Shown here one piece after another: positions 8,044-16,598 of a DNA stretch of 39,827 nt. Where the stretch lies: the NCBI GenBank assembly GCA_964395315.1, contig CAYNBI010000022.1, positions 1 to 39,827 of the forward strand, given 5' to 3'. The notes under the pieces were generated by a model that saw nothing but the letters and a program-made list of their open reading frames with translations, did not search any database and had not been told where the DNA came from. Source of the stretch: CAVORB01 sp964395315 (lineage in GTDB: Bacteria > Pseudomonadota > Gammaproteobacteria > Chromatiales > Chromatiaceae). The translations under genes and the position numbers were made by a program. The first letter of the stretch is position 1. Each line of letters starts with the position of its first letter.

Positions 8044-9212
8044 TAGCGCCCGCACGCATCATCGCCGCCCTGATGGCGCTGCTGCCACTGCAGGCCGCCG
8101 CCGAGCGCGGAACGGGCGACCTCGGCATCGTCGTCGAGCGCGCCGCGGGTCGCCTGCAGCTCATCGAGACTTCCGGCAACAGGGCGCTCGGACACATCGA
8201 GGGGCTCGGCGACCTGTCTCACGCCTCCGCCGTCTTCTCCCGCGACGGCCGCTACGCCTTCGTCTTCGGCCGGGACGGCGGGCTGTCGAAGGTCGATCTG
8301 CTCGACGCTCGGCTGGTCAACCGCGTCCAGCAGGCCGGAAACAGCATCGGGGGGGCCATCTCCCAGGACGGCCGCCTGGTGGCGGTCTCCAACTACGAGC
8401 CCGGGGGCGTGCGCGTGTTCGACGCCGAGACCCTTGCCCCGGTCGCCGACATCCCCGCCGTCTATGGCACCGAGGGCAAGAGATCGAAGGTCATCGGGCT
8501 GGTCGATGCCCCGGGCAACCGTTTCGTCTTCAGCCTGTGGGACGCGGGCGAGATCTGGATAGCGGACCTGAGTGACCCCACCCGCATCGGTATCCAGAAG
8601 TTCACGGACATCGGCCGCAACCCCTACGACGCCCTCATCACCCCCGACGGGCGCTACTACATCGCTGGCCTGTTCGGCGAGGACGGTCTCGCCCTGCTCG
8701 ACCTCTGGCACCCGCAGGCCGGGGTGCGCCGCATCCTCCCCGGCTACGGCAAGGGCGAGGAGCCGCTTCCGGTCTACAAGATGCCGCATCTGGAGGGCTG
8801 GGCGGTCGCGGGGCGCCGCGCCTTCCTCCCCGCGGTCGGACGACACGAGGTCCTGGTGGTCGACATGGACAACTGGGCGGAGGTCGGCCGCATCCCGGTC
8901 AGGGGGCAGCCGGTGTTCGTCATGGCGCGGCCGGACGGTCGTCAGGTGTGGGTGAACTTCGCCTTCCCCGACAACCGGCATATCCAGGTCATCGACACCG
9001 AGACCCTTATCCCGATCCGCGTCCTGGAACCCGGGCCGGGCGTGCTGCACATGGAGTTCGAGCCCCGCGGCGAAGAGGTCTGGGTCTCGGTGCGCGACGC
9101 CGACCGGGTCGAGGTCTACGACACCGCCACCTTGGAGCGTAAGGCGAGTCTGCCCGCGGACAAGCCGAGTGGCATCTTCCTCACCGCCCGCGCCCAGAGG
9201 ATCGGCCTGTGA
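8040..9212 (+). CDS. nirF: heme d1 biosynthesis protein NirF
   Basis: A 390-residue periplasmic beta-propeller related to the d1 domain of NirS but without a cytochrome c domain. A short signal peptide is present (cleavage near LQAAA-E, about residue 21). Repeats such as FSRDGRYAFVFGRDG, ISQDGRLVAVSNY and LITPDGRYYIAGLFGEDG mark the blades. NirF acts late in heme d1 synthesis, binding the d1 precursor on the periplasmic side. The start overlaps nirC by 4 bp (ATGA), and the stop overlaps nirD by 4 bp (GTGA). Confidence 0.93.
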   Translation: MIAPARIIAALMALLPLQAAAERGTGDLGIVVERAAGRLQLIETSGNRALGHIEGLGDLSHASAVFSRDGRYAFVFGRDGGLSKVDLLDARLVNRVQQAGNSIGGAISQDGRLVAVSNYEPGGVRVFDAETLAPVADIPAVYGTEGKRSKVIGLVDAPGNRFVFSLWDAGEIWIADLSDPTRIGIQKFTDIGRNPYDALITPDGRYYIAGLFGEDGLALLDLWHPQAGVRRILPGYGKGEEPLPVYKMPHLEGWAVAGRRAFLPAVGRHEVLVVDMDNWAEVGRIPVRGQPVFVMARPDGRQVWVNFAFPDNRHIQVIDTETLIPIRVLEPGPGVLHMEFEPRGEEVWVSVRDADRVEVYDTATLERKASLPADKPSGIFLTARAQRIGL

Positions 9213-9685
9213 ACAGCAGTCAGATTCCCGTCGCGCTCGATGACCTCGACCGCCGGCTGCTCAACGACTTCCAGAGCGGATTCCCGCTGGTGCCGCGTCC
9301 CTTCGCCGAGGTGGCCGCGCGCCTCGGCGTGGAGGAGTCGGAAGTGATCGCTCGTCTGCACAGACTCAGCGCGGCCGGGACGGTCAGCCGGGTGGGACCC
9401 GTGCTGCGGCCGCGACGGGTTGGAGCCAGCACCCTCGCCGCCATGGCGGTGCCGGAAGAGCAGCTGCGGCAGGTCGCGGGCCTGGTGAGCCGTTTCCCCG
9501 AGGTCAACCACAACTATGCGCGCGAGCACCGGTTCAACCTCTGGTTCGTGCTGACCGCCGCCGACGAGGACCGCCTCGCCGAGGTGATGCGGGAGATCGC
9601 GTCGCAAACCGGCATCCAGGTGCTCGACCTGCCAATGCTCGAGGAGTACCACATCGACCTGGGGTTCCCGCTGCAATGGGCATGA
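9209..9685 (+). CDS. nirD: siroheme decarboxylase subunit, NirD/NirG type (AsnC/Lrp-like)
   Basis: A 158-residue cytoplasmic protein with the Lrp/AsnC-like fold of the NirDLGH group, which decarboxylates siroheme to didecarboxysiroheme. The N-terminal winged helix (LDRRLLNDFQSGFPLVPRPF) is followed by the RAM-like domain with the conserved EVNHNYAREHRFNLWFV stretch, whose histidine belongs to the proposed active site. GTG at 9209 overlaps the nirF stop. It is the first of three such genes here. I assign nirD by position after nirF; nirG is equally possible because the two are close homologues. Confidence 0.82.
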   Translation: MNSSQIPVALDDLDRRLLNDFQSGFPLVPRPFAEVAARLGVEESEVIARLHRLSAAGTVSRVGPVLRPRRVGASTLAAMAVPEEQLRQVAGLVSRFPEVNHNYAREHRFNLWFVLTAADEDRLAEVMREIASQTGIQVLDLPMLEEYHIDLGFPLQWA

Positions 9686-10260
9686 GCCGTAACTACCCGA
9701 ACGCCGCCGCGGACCCGATCGACGCCGCGCTGATCCGGACGGTTCAGCAGGGTCTGCCGCTGGTGCCCAGACCTTACGCTGCCGTGGCCGAGGAGCTGGA
9801 GATTACGGAGGCCGAGGTGATCGCGCGCCTGTCGCGTCTCATCGGTGCGGGTGACATCAAGCGCTTCGGCGTCGTCGTGCGCCACCGTGAGCTCGGCTAC
9901 CGCGCCAACGCCATGGTGGTCTGGGCCCTCCCGGAGGACCGCGTTGCCGAGCTCGGGCGCTGCATGGGACGGTTTCCGTTCGTGACCCTGAGCTACCGGC
10001 GGCCGCCGCAGCCGCCGGTCTGGCCCTACAACCTGTTCACCATGATCCACGGCCGCGACCGCGAGGCGGTCCTGGCCCAGGTGGAGCAGATCAGACGCCG
10101 CTGCGGCCTGTACGGCATCGACCATGCCGTACTCTTCAGCGGCCAGTGTTTCAAGCAGCGCGGCGCCCGCTACGGCGCCCCGGGAGACGACTTACCCTCC
10201 CCGTCCCGGGGGACCCCGCGTTCGCTTGATCTTTATTGTCCGAGAGGCGGCACCGCGTGA
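9682..10260 (+). CDS. nirL: siroheme decarboxylase subunit, NirL/NirH type (AsnC/Lrp-like)
   Basis: A 192-residue partner of the preceding subunit. It has the Lrp-like helix-turn-helix (IDAALIRTVQQGLPLVPRPY) and the L/H-type signature WPYNLFTMIHGR near residue 115. The C-terminus carries about 30 extra residues after FKQRGARYG, rich in Pro and Ser. I chose ATG at 9682, which overlaps the upstream stop as ATGA; an ATG two codons earlier is also possible. It could equally be called nirH. It forms a heteromeric decarboxylase with a D/G-type partner in characterised systems. Confidence 0.8.
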   Translation: MSRNYPNAAADPIDAALIRTVQQGLPLVPRPYAAVAEELEITEAEVIARLSRLIGAGDIKRFGVVVRHRELGYRANAMVVWALPEDRVAELGRCMGRFPFVTLSYRRPPQPPVWPYNLFTMIHGRDREAVLAQVEQIRRRCGLYGIDHAVLFSGQCFKQRGARYGAPGDDLPSPSRGTPRSLDLYCPRGGTA

Positions 10261-11243
10261 ACGGTCCGAACCAACTGCAGCGGGCATTCATCAACCGGTT
10301 TCAGGGTGGCTTCCCACTGACCGAGCGACCTTACCTTCGCGTCGCGGCGATGCTCGGAACGGACGAGGCCACCCTGATCTCATCCGTACGCGGGCTGCTC
10401 GCGGACGGCTATTTGAGCCGCTTCGGCCCGCTGTTCGACGTCGAGCGCCTCGGCGGGCGCTTCACGCTCGCCGCGCTCTCAGCGCCCGAGGCGGACTTCG
10501 AGCGGGTCGCAGCCACGGTCAACGCCCTGCCCGAGGTGGCCCACAACTACCGCCGCGACCATGCGCTCAACATGTGGTTCGTCCTCGCCGCACCCGGCGA
10601 GGGGGCGCTCTGCGAAACCATGGCCCGCCTCCGCGCCCTTACCGGCCTCGACGTCTACCAGTTCCCCAAGCTCAGGGAGTTCCACCTCGGGTTCTGGCTT
10701 CAGCTGGGCGAGGACGGCGACATCGCCCTGCGGCGGGTCGAGCGCACCCCGGCGCAGGAGCCGTCCGGCATCGATGCCCTCGACCAAGCCATCGTGGCAG
10801 CGACGCAGGCGGGCCTCCCGCTCGAGCCGGAGCCTTATGCCGCCGTCGCCGAGAGCGTCGGCTGCGGCACGCCGGCGGTGCTGGGCAGCCTCCACCGGAT
10901 GCTGAACAAGGGTTCGGTCCGGCGCATCGGAGCGGTGCCCAACCACTACCGGCTCGGCCTGCGGGGCAACGGGATGTCGGTGTGGGACATCGACGACGAC
11001 GCCGCCGATCGCATCGGCGGGCGCATCGGCCAGCTGGATTTCGTCAGCCACTGTTACCTGCGCCCTCGCCACCGCCCCATGTGGCCCTACAACCTGTTCG
11101 CCATGGTCCATGGCAGGAATCGGGCGGAGGTCGAGGCGCGGGTCGAGGTCGTCCGGGACGTCGCCGGCGATTGCTGCCGCCGCCACGCGGTGCTCCACAG
11201 CACCGCGGTGCTGAAGAAGACGGGTCTCCGCCTGGCGGCCTGA
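10257..11243 (+). CDS. fused siroheme decarboxylase (D/G-type domain joined to L/H-type domain)
   Basis: A 328-residue protein containing two complete Lrp/AsnC-like modules in one chain. The N-terminal half (about 1-165) is of D/G type, with EVAHNYRRDHALNMWFV. The C-terminal half (about 170-325) is of L/H type, with MWPYNLFAMVHGR. Fused NirDL proteins are known from Paracoccus and Hydrogenobacter. Here the fusion sits where nirG-nirH lie in Pseudomonas, after separate D- and L-type genes. GTG at 10257 overlaps the upstream stop (GTGA) behind GAGAGGCGG. A TTG at 10236 would add seven residues. Confidence 0.85.
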   Translation: MNGPNQLQRAFINRFQGGFPLTERPYLRVAAMLGTDEATLISSVRGLLADGYLSRFGPLFDVERLGGRFTLAALSAPEADFERVAATVNALPEVAHNYRRDHALNMWFVLAAPGEGALCETMARLRALTGLDVYQFPKLREFHLGFWLQLGEDGDIALRRVERTPAQEPSGIDALDQAIVAATQAGLPLEPEPYAAVAESVGCGTPAVLGSLHRMLNKGSVRRIGAVPNHYRLGLRGNGMSVWDIDDDAADRIGGRIGQLDFVSHCYLRPRHRPMWPYNLFAMVHGRNRAEVEARVEVVRDVAGDCCRRHAVLHSTAVLKKTGLRLAA

Positions 11244-11270
11244 CACCATCATCATTCGACCCGACACGCC

Positions 11271-12434
11271 ATGTTCCGCATCAGCCGCTACCTGCACGCC
11301 CTGAACAGCGATACCGCGCCCCGCAAGACGCCAGCCCCGACCGGTCCCGTGGTCATCTGGAACCTGGTGCGCCGCTGCAACCTCACCTGCAAGCACTGCT
11401 ACGCCACCTCGGCCGACAAGGACTTCCCGGGCGAGCTCAGCACCGGGCAGGTCTTCGCCGTCATGGACGATCTGCGCGCTTATGGCGTCTCCGTCCTGAT
11501 CCTGTCCGGCGGTGAGCCCCTGCTGCGGCCCGACCTGTTCGAGATCGCGAGCCGCGCCAAGGAGCTGGGCTTCTACATCGGCCTTTCCACCAACGGGACC
11601 CTGATCGGCCGCGATAACCTGGGCGCCATCGTCGAGGCCGACTTCGACTACGTGGGCATCAGCCTGGACGGCATGCGCGCGACCCATGACCGCTTCCGCC
11701 GCAGCGCGGGCGCGTTCGATCACGCCCTGCGCGGGATTCGGCTCTGCCGGGACGCCGGGCTCAAGGTCGGGATGCGCTTCACCCTCACCCGCGACAACGC
11801 GGCGGAGCTGCCGGACCTGCTGCGCCTGATGGATGACGAGGGCATCGCGAAGTTCTACCTGTCTCATCTCAACTACGCCGGGCGCGGCTACAGGAACCGG
11901 GGCGACGACCTGCATCACCGCATGACTCGACACGCCATGGATCTTCTGTTCGATGTCTGCTGGGACGACGCCACGGCCGGCCGGGAACGGGAGTTCGTTA
12001 CCGGCAACAACGACGCCGACGGGGCCTGGCTGCTGCTGTGGGCGCGGCGTACCATTCCCGGTCAGGTCCCCCGCCTGCGGACCATGCTCGAGCGTTGGGG
12101 GGGAAACGCCTCGGGGGTGAACATCGCCAACATCGACAACGAAGGGCGGGTGCACCCGGACACCATGTGGTGGGACTACAGCCTTGGCAAGGTGACGGAA
12201 CGCCCCTTCTCCGCCATCTGGGAGGACCGCTCGGACCCACTGATGGCAGGTCTCAAGCAGCGCCGCCGGCCACTCGAAGGACGCTGCGCCGGCTGCCGCT
12301 ACCGATCCATCTGCAACGGCAACAGCCGCACGCGGGCCTGGCGACTCACCGGGAACCCCTGGTCCGAGGACCCCGGCTGCTACCTCACCGATGCCGAGAT
12401 CGGTACCCTGACCCGATCCGCCGCTGTTGCCTAA
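11271..12434 (+). CDS. nirJ: heme d1 biosynthesis radical SAM protein NirJ
   Basis: A 387-residue radical SAM enzyme. NirJ removes the propionate side chains of didecarboxysiroheme in heme d1 synthesis. The 4Fe-4S motif CNLTCKHC gives Cys36, 40 and 43. SGGEPLLRPDLF and STNGTLI follow as usual. A C-terminal SPASM-like auxiliary cluster region is indicated by CAGCRYRSIC and a later Cys in DPGCYLTD. Length and motifs match NirJ and separate it from the related heme-pathway proteins AhbC and AhbD. It begins 27 bp after the fused decarboxylase gene. Confidence 0.95.
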   Translation: MFRISRYLHALNSDTAPRKTPAPTGPVVIWNLVRRCNLTCKHCYATSADKDFPGELSTGQVFAVMDDLRAYGVSVLILSGGEPLLRPDLFEIASRAKELGFYIGLSTNGTLIGRDNLGAIVEADFDYVGISLDGMRATHDRFRRSAGAFDHALRGIRLCRDAGLKVGMRFTLTRDNAAELPDLLRLMDDEGIAKFYLSHLNYAGRGYRNRGDDLHHRMTRHAMDLLFDVCWDDATAGREREFVTGNNDADGAWLLLWARRTIPGQVPRLRTMLERWGGNASGVNIANIDNEGRVHPDTMWWDYSLGKVTERPFSAIWEDRSDPLMAGLKQRRRPLEGRCAGCRYRSICNGNSRTRAWRLTGNPWSEDPGCYLTDAEIGTLTRSAAVA

Positions 12435-12453
12435 CCTCCTGGAGATCCCGCCC

Positions 12454-12918
12454 ATGCGTCTGTGCTGGAGCCTGACCACGCTTTTCGCCCTCGCCCTCGG
12501 CGCCGCCCTGTACCTGTTCGTGGTTCGTGGTTCGGTCGCGCCCGCCAGCGACGGCCGCACCGCGATCCTGCTGGAGCCGGGGGAACGTGACCTGGTGCTC
12601 ACCGAGATGCGCGCCTTTCTCGCGAGCACACAGGCCATCCTTGCCTCGACCTCGCGGGGAGAGCTGGATCCGGCTATCGCCGCCGCGCGTCAAGTCGGCG
12701 CCCAGGCCCAGCAAGGCGTGCCCGCCAGTCTGATGGGCAAGCTGCCGATCGGGTTCAAGACCCTGGGACTGGACACCCACCGCCGCTTCGACCAGCTCGC
12801 GCTCAATGCCGAGGACCTGGGCGATCCAGGTCAGGCCCTCCAGGAGCTGGGCGAGTTGCTCGCCAACTGCGTCGGCTGCCACGCCGCCTATCGGATCGAC
12901 GTGGTCGCGGCCCAATAG
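12454..12918 (+). CDS. cytochrome c'-like monoheme protein in the nir operon
   Basis: A 154-residue protein with an N-terminal hydrophobic segment (4-24) that is a signal or membrane anchor. Four likely helices follow, and the single heme motif CVGCHAAYR sits at the extreme C-terminus (139-143). A C-terminal CxxCH followed by xxYR is the hallmark of the cytochrome c'/c-556 four-helix bundle. Such proteins bind NO, which NirS produces, so NO buffering or electron transfer is plausible but inferred. ATG at 12454 has GGAG 9 bp upstream. It lies between nirJ and nirN, an uncommon insertion. Confidence 0.8.
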   Translation: MRLCWSLTTLFALALGAALYLFVVRGSVAPASDGRTAILLEPGERDLVLTEMRAFLASTQAILASTSRGELDPAIAAARQVGAQAQQGVPASLMGKLPIGFKTLGLDTHRRFDQLALNAEDLGDPGQALQELGELLANCVGCHAAYRIDVVAAQ

Positions 12919-12956
12919 GCATGGGCACGCGACCTCGCCCGCACCGGAGTTGCCCC

Positions 12957-14534
12957 GTGCCAAGACGCTCGAGCATCGGCCGCTCTCTCGCCACGATCGC
13001 GTTTCTCTGCACGGCCAGCGCGGCAGCGGAAACAACGGCCGAGGACACCGACGCAACCTATCAGCGCCTGTGCGCCCAGTGCCACGGCCCGGACCGCTTG
13101 GGCGGGGTCGGGCCAGCCCTGATTCCGGAGACCCTGGGCAGGCTCAAGCCTGAGGAGGCCCGCCGGGCGATTCTCGAGGGGCGTCCCGCCAGCCAGATGC
13201 CGGCATTCGCGGCGCAACTGGACGAAAAGGACGCCGCCGGGCTCACGGACTACGTCTTCGCCCCACTGGCTGAAAAGCCGGACTGGGGTATCGACCAGAT
13301 CCAGGCCAGCCATAGCGTGCTGGTCGACCCCGCCACGCTGCCCGATCATCCGCTCCACGACTCAGACCCCCTGAACCTGTTCGTGGTGGTGGAACTGGGC
13401 GACCACCATGCCACCATCCTCGACGGCGACCGTCTGGAGCCGATCCACCGCTTCCAGACCCACAACGCGCTGCACGGCGGACCGAAGTTCTCGCCCGACG
13501 GTCGCTTCGTCTACTTCGCCTCCCGCAACGGCTGGGTCAGCAAGTTCGACCTGCACAGCCTGCAGACGGTCGCGCAGATCCGGGCCGGCATCAACAGCCG
13601 CAACCTGGCGGTCTCGGGCGACGGGCGCTTCGCGGCAGTGGCCAACTATCTGCCTCATACCCTGGCGATCCTGGACACCACCGACCTGTCGCTCGTCAAG
13701 CTGATCCCGGTGGAAGACGACAAGGGGAACAGCTCACGGGTCAGCGCGGTTTACGCAGCACCTCCCCGGCAGAGCTTCGTCGCCGCCCTCAAGGACATTC
13801 CGGAGGTATGGGAGGTCATCTATGCGGACGAGCACCTCCCCGTCTACAACGGCCCCATGCACGATTACCGACTGGATGAGGGTACGGCGCGCCAGTCTGG
13901 ACCCTTCCCGGTGCGCCGCATCCGGCTGGACGACTATCTCGACGACTTCTTCTTTGATCAGACCTACCGCATGGTGATCGGAGCGGCACGCAACGGCAAG
14001 AACGGTCAGGTGGTCCATCTGGACGCGCGGAGGAAGATCGCGGACCTAGAGCTGGACGGGATGCCGCACCTGGGCTCTGGGATCACCTGGGAGCGGGAGG
14101 GCCGAACGCTGCTCGCCACGCCGCACCTGAAGAAGGCGGAGGTGAGCGTGATCGACATGGAGAGCTGGCAGACGGTCAAGCGCATCGAAACCCTCGGGGC
14201 CGGCTTTTTCATGCGCAGTCACGAGAACACCCCCTACGCCTGGGTCGACGTCTACTTCGGACCGGACAAGGACGCAGTGCACGTCATCGACAAACAGAGG
14301 CTGGAGATCGTGCAGACCCTGCGCCCGGCCCCTGGCAGGACCGCCGCCCACGTCGAGTTCGACCGCTACGGCAAATACGCACTGCTCAGCGTCTCGGAGC
14401 CTGCCCCCGACGGGGCGCTGGTGATCTACGACGCCGCGACCCTGAGGGAAATCAAGCGCCTGCCCATGAACAAACCCTCGGGCAAGTACAACGTGTACAA
14501 CAAGATCGAGCGTTCCGAAGGCACCAGTCACTGA
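12957..14534 (+). CDS. nirN: NirN, dihydro-heme d1 dehydrogenase with cytochrome c domain
   Basis: A 525-residue periplasmic paralogue of NirS. A signal peptide (PRRSSIGRSLATIAFLCTASAAA) precedes a cytochrome c domain with CAQCH (residues 39-43) and a d1-type propeller. The C-terminus MNKPSGKYNVYNKIE mirrors that of NirS. NirN oxidises dihydro-heme d1 in the last step of cofactor synthesis and passes it towards NirS. GTG at 12957 has CGGAG about 10 bp upstream and gives a good signal peptide; ATG at 12921 is the alternative. The last seven bases overlap the convergent kinase gene. Confidence 0.9.
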   Translation: MPRRSSIGRSLATIAFLCTASAAAETTAEDTDATYQRLCAQCHGPDRLGGVGPALIPETLGRLKPEEARRAILEGRPASQMPAFAAQLDEKDAAGLTDYVFAPLAEKPDWGIDQIQASHSVLVDPATLPDHPLHDSDPLNLFVVVELGDHHATILDGDRLEPIHRFQTHNALHGGPKFSPDGRFVYFASRNGWVSKFDLHSLQTVAQIRAGINSRNLAVSGDGRFAAVANYLPHTLAILDTTDLSLVKLIPVEDDKGNSSRVSAVYAAPPRQSFVAALKDIPEVWEVIYADEHLPVYNGPMHDYRLDEGTARQSGPFPVRRIRLDDYLDDFFFDQTYRMVIGAARNGKNGQVVHLDARRKIADLELDGMPHLGSGITWEREGRTLLATPHLKKAEVSVIDMESWQTVKRIETLGAGFFMRSHENTPYAWVDVYFGPDKDAVHVIDKQRLEIVQTLRPAPGRTAAHVEFDRYGKYALLSVSEPAPDGALVIYDAATLREIKRLPMNKPSGKYNVYNKIERSEGTSH

Positions 14535-15859
14535 GCGGCGCTTGGCGCCCCGGGGTGCCCGTCTTGCTCCGCCACCGGGATCCTGACCAGGACCCTGGTG
14601 CCCTTACCCGTTACGCTCTCCACCGTGAGGGCTCCGCCGTGGGCCTCGACGATGGCGCGCCCGAGGTACAACCCCAGCCCCGCGCCTCCGGTTCCGCGTT
14701 GCCGCGAGCGATCTCCGCGGTAGAAAGGGTCGGTCAACCGGCCGATCTCCTCCGCGGCAACGCCGGGACCGCTGTCAGCGACCACCAGGGTCCAGCCCGC
14801 CCGATCGACGTGACTGGACAGGGTCGGTGGCGGACCCTGCTGGGGCGTATGGCGAATCGCATTCGTCAGCAGATTGCGCGCGAGAAGACGGATGCGAACC
14901 GGGTCGAGGGACAGCCAGGTGCCCGACGGATCAAGGTCGAGCCGCACGTCGCAAGCGGCGAACGACCCGGCCACCAGATCGCGCAGCAGCTCGCTCGGGT
15001 CGACGGCCTCGCGCGTCAGCGCCGCATGAAGCCCGCGCAGACGCTCGGCCTCCAGCAGCTCGCCAAGCAGCGTCTCCAGCTCGTCGAGATCTTTGAGCAG
15101 GGATCGGCGGGCCGGGCTGTCATCCAGCAGCTCGGCGTTGATTCGCGCGCGCGTCAGGGGCGAGCGCAGCTCGTGGCTGATGGCGAGCAGGAGATGCCGT
15201 TTGGCCTCGAGCATGTTCCTGATATCGTCGGCCATGGCGTTGATGCTCGCGGCGAGGTCCCCGAGCTCGTCGCGGCGGCGAATGTGCAGACGGTGCTCCA
15301 GATCGCCCGCGCCGAGTGCCGCGATACCGGCGCGAATCGTCTCGATGGGTCGAAACAGCCGGCGGATCGCGTGGTAGACGAGGAGCAGCACCGCCAGCAC
15401 CCCGGCGATGGTAAGGACAATGGCGAGGGGAACGGTTTCGGCGTGCCGGAAACCCTGCGGCACCAGCACCACGGTCACGTCGCCGCGTCTGGCGCGAATC
15501 ACGAGCCCGTCCCGGCCCCGTTCCAGCTCGACCCTAGTCCCGTCCGCCAGTACGCGCGCGGTCGCTGTGCGAGGTTGGGAGCGAGGCGGCTCCCCCGCCG
15601 ACGACCAGCGCTCGCCTCCCAGCAGGTGGATCTGAACCGGCAGCCGTTGCGCCAACCGCGCCGCACCTTCAATCGTCGGCGGGTCCCCGACCTCCGTCAG
15701 CAGGTGCTGGAGATACTCGTCGAGGTGCGGTCCGGCGAGCTGCCGAAGGCTGCCCTCGACGCCGAAGCGAAATCCCGTGCGCACGACGATGACCAGCAGA
15801 AACGCGGTCAGCAGGAAGACAAGCAGGAGACGGCCCGACAGGCTATGGCGACGCCTCAT
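14528..15859 (-). CDS. sensor histidine kinase (RstB/CpxA-like)
   Basis: A 443-residue membrane kinase. Two transmembrane helices (about 10-27 and 143-165) flank a periplasmic sensor of about 115 residues. A HAMP domain (about 166-218) follows. The phosphoacceptor His229 lies in AISHELRSPLTRAR. The ATPase domain has N (LLARNLLTNAIRHTP), G1 (VVADSGPGV) and G2 (GTGGAGLGLYLGRAIVEAHGG) boxes. ATG at 15859 overlaps the regulator stop (ATGA). The large open frame continuing upstream runs through the regulator in another frame and is not coding. The signal sensed is unknown; the Spy-like gene in the same operon suggests envelope stress. Confidence 0.9.
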   Translation of the reverse strand: MRRRHSLSGRLLLVFLLTAFLLVIVVRTGFRFGVEGSLRQLAGPHLDEYLQHLLTEVGDPPTIEGAARLAQRLPVQIHLLGGERWSSAGEPPRSQPRTATARVLADGTRVELERGRDGLVIRARRGDVTVVLVPQGFRHAETVPLAIVLTIAGVLAVLLLVYHAIRRLFRPIETIRAGIAALGAGDLEHRLHIRRRDELGDLAASINAMADDIRNMLEAKRHLLLAISHELRSPLTRARINAELLDDSPARRSLLKDLDELETLLGELLEAERLRGLHAALTREAVDPSELLRDLVAGSFAACDVRLDLDPSGTWLSLDPVRIRLLARNLLTNAIRHTPQQGPPPTLSSHVDRAGWTLVVADSGPGVAAEEIGRLTDPFYRGDRSRQRGTGGAGLGLYLGRAIVEAHGGALTVESVTGKGTRVLVRIPVAEQDGHPGAPSAAQ

Positions 15860-16533
15860 CGCCGCGGCGCCACGAAGCTGTAGCCCGCACCGCGCACCGT
15901 CTTGATGTAATCGGTCGGACGCAGCTTCTGGCGCAGGCGACTCACGAGCACGTCCACGGCACGGGTGTAGAGGTCGGCATCGACGCCGCGCAATGCGTTG
16001 AGGATGTCGTCGCGGCTGAAAGGATGGGCGGGGCGGCTCGCGAGCAACTCGAGCAGCCGGTATTCCATATGCGTGAGGTTCGCCTCCACTGCTTGCACCT
16101 CCACGACCTGGCGCTCGCGGTCGATGTGCAGATCCGCGAATCGCCAGTGACCCTTGTCCGCGACGCCCCGGTCGCCGGCACGCTTGAGGATGCGCTGGAT
16201 GCGGGCAACCAGCTCGCGCGGCTCGAACGGCTTGGGGAGATAGTCGTCGGCTCCCAGCTCGAGCCCGACGATACGGTCGGCGACCTCGCCACGGGCGGTG
16301 AGCATGATGATCGGAACCTCGCTGTCTCGGCGGATGACACGGCACACGTCGAACCCGTCCATGTCCGGCAGCATCAGGTCCAGGATCACCAGATCCGGGC
16401 CTCGATCGCGCAGCATCCGCAGCCCGTCCGCCGGATGGTGTGCTGCCGAGAGCTCCAGGTCGAAACGAGCGAAGTACGCCCGCAGCGGCGCGGCCAGGTC
16501 TTGATCGTCGTCGATGAGCAGGACGCGAGGCAT
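15856..16533 (-). CDS. OmpR-family response regulator (RstA/CpxR-like)
   Basis: A 225-residue regulator with a receiver domain (about 1-115) and a winged-helix DNA-binding domain (about 128-225). The phosphorylated Asp52 lies in LVILDLMLPDMDG; Asp8-10 form the acidic pocket and Lys101 lies in the YLPKPFEP loop. The C-terminal RLRQKLRPTDYIKTVRGAGYSF is typical of OmpR/PhoB proteins. It is co-transcribed with the kinase and lies 65 bp after the Spy-like gene. A perfect RstA-type box upstream of that gene suggests autoregulation of the three-gene unit. Confidence 0.93.
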   Translation of the reverse strand: MPRVLLIDDDQDLAAPLRAYFARFDLELSAAHHPADGLRMLRDRGPDLVILDLMLPDMDGFDVCRVIRRDSEVPIIMLTARGEVADRIVGLELGADDYLPKPFEPRELVARIQRILKRAGDRGVADKGHWRFADLHIDRERQVVEVQAVEANLTHMEYRLLELLASRPAHPFSRDDILNALRGVDADLYTRAVDVLVSRLRQKLRPTDYIKTVRGAGYSFVAPRR

Positions 16534-16550
16534 GCGGCTATTGTGCCCGA

Positions 16551-16591
16551 CCCGCCCCGGCCCGCGAAGGCCATCGGGCCGGGGCAGCGGG
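16551..16591 (-). promoter_or_regulatory. intercistronic GC-rich hairpin between the spy-like gene and the regulator gene
   Basis: CCCCGGCCCG (16555-16564) and CGGGCCGGGG (16575-16584) form a perfect 10-bp stem with a 10-nt loop. It is extended by CCCG/CGGG arms outside a small bulge. It fills the gap between the two genes. No T-run follows on the minus strand, so it is more likely an mRNA stabiliser or partial terminator that sets the ratio of Spy-like protein to regulator. Confidence 0.6.
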
Positions 16592-16598
16592 CGTCAGG

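Noticed and set aside
10479..12638. A 719-codon antisense frame across the fused decarboxylase and nirJ genes
   Set aside because: It has no domain pattern, mirrors the codon structure of the plus-strand genes, and crosses several gene boundaries.
14528..16345. A 605-codon open frame covering the kinase and most of the regulator gene
   Set aside because: Only 14528-15859 reads as a kinase; the upstream part is an Arg/Pro-rich shadow of the regulator frame, and ATG at 15859 gives the normal ATGA coupling.
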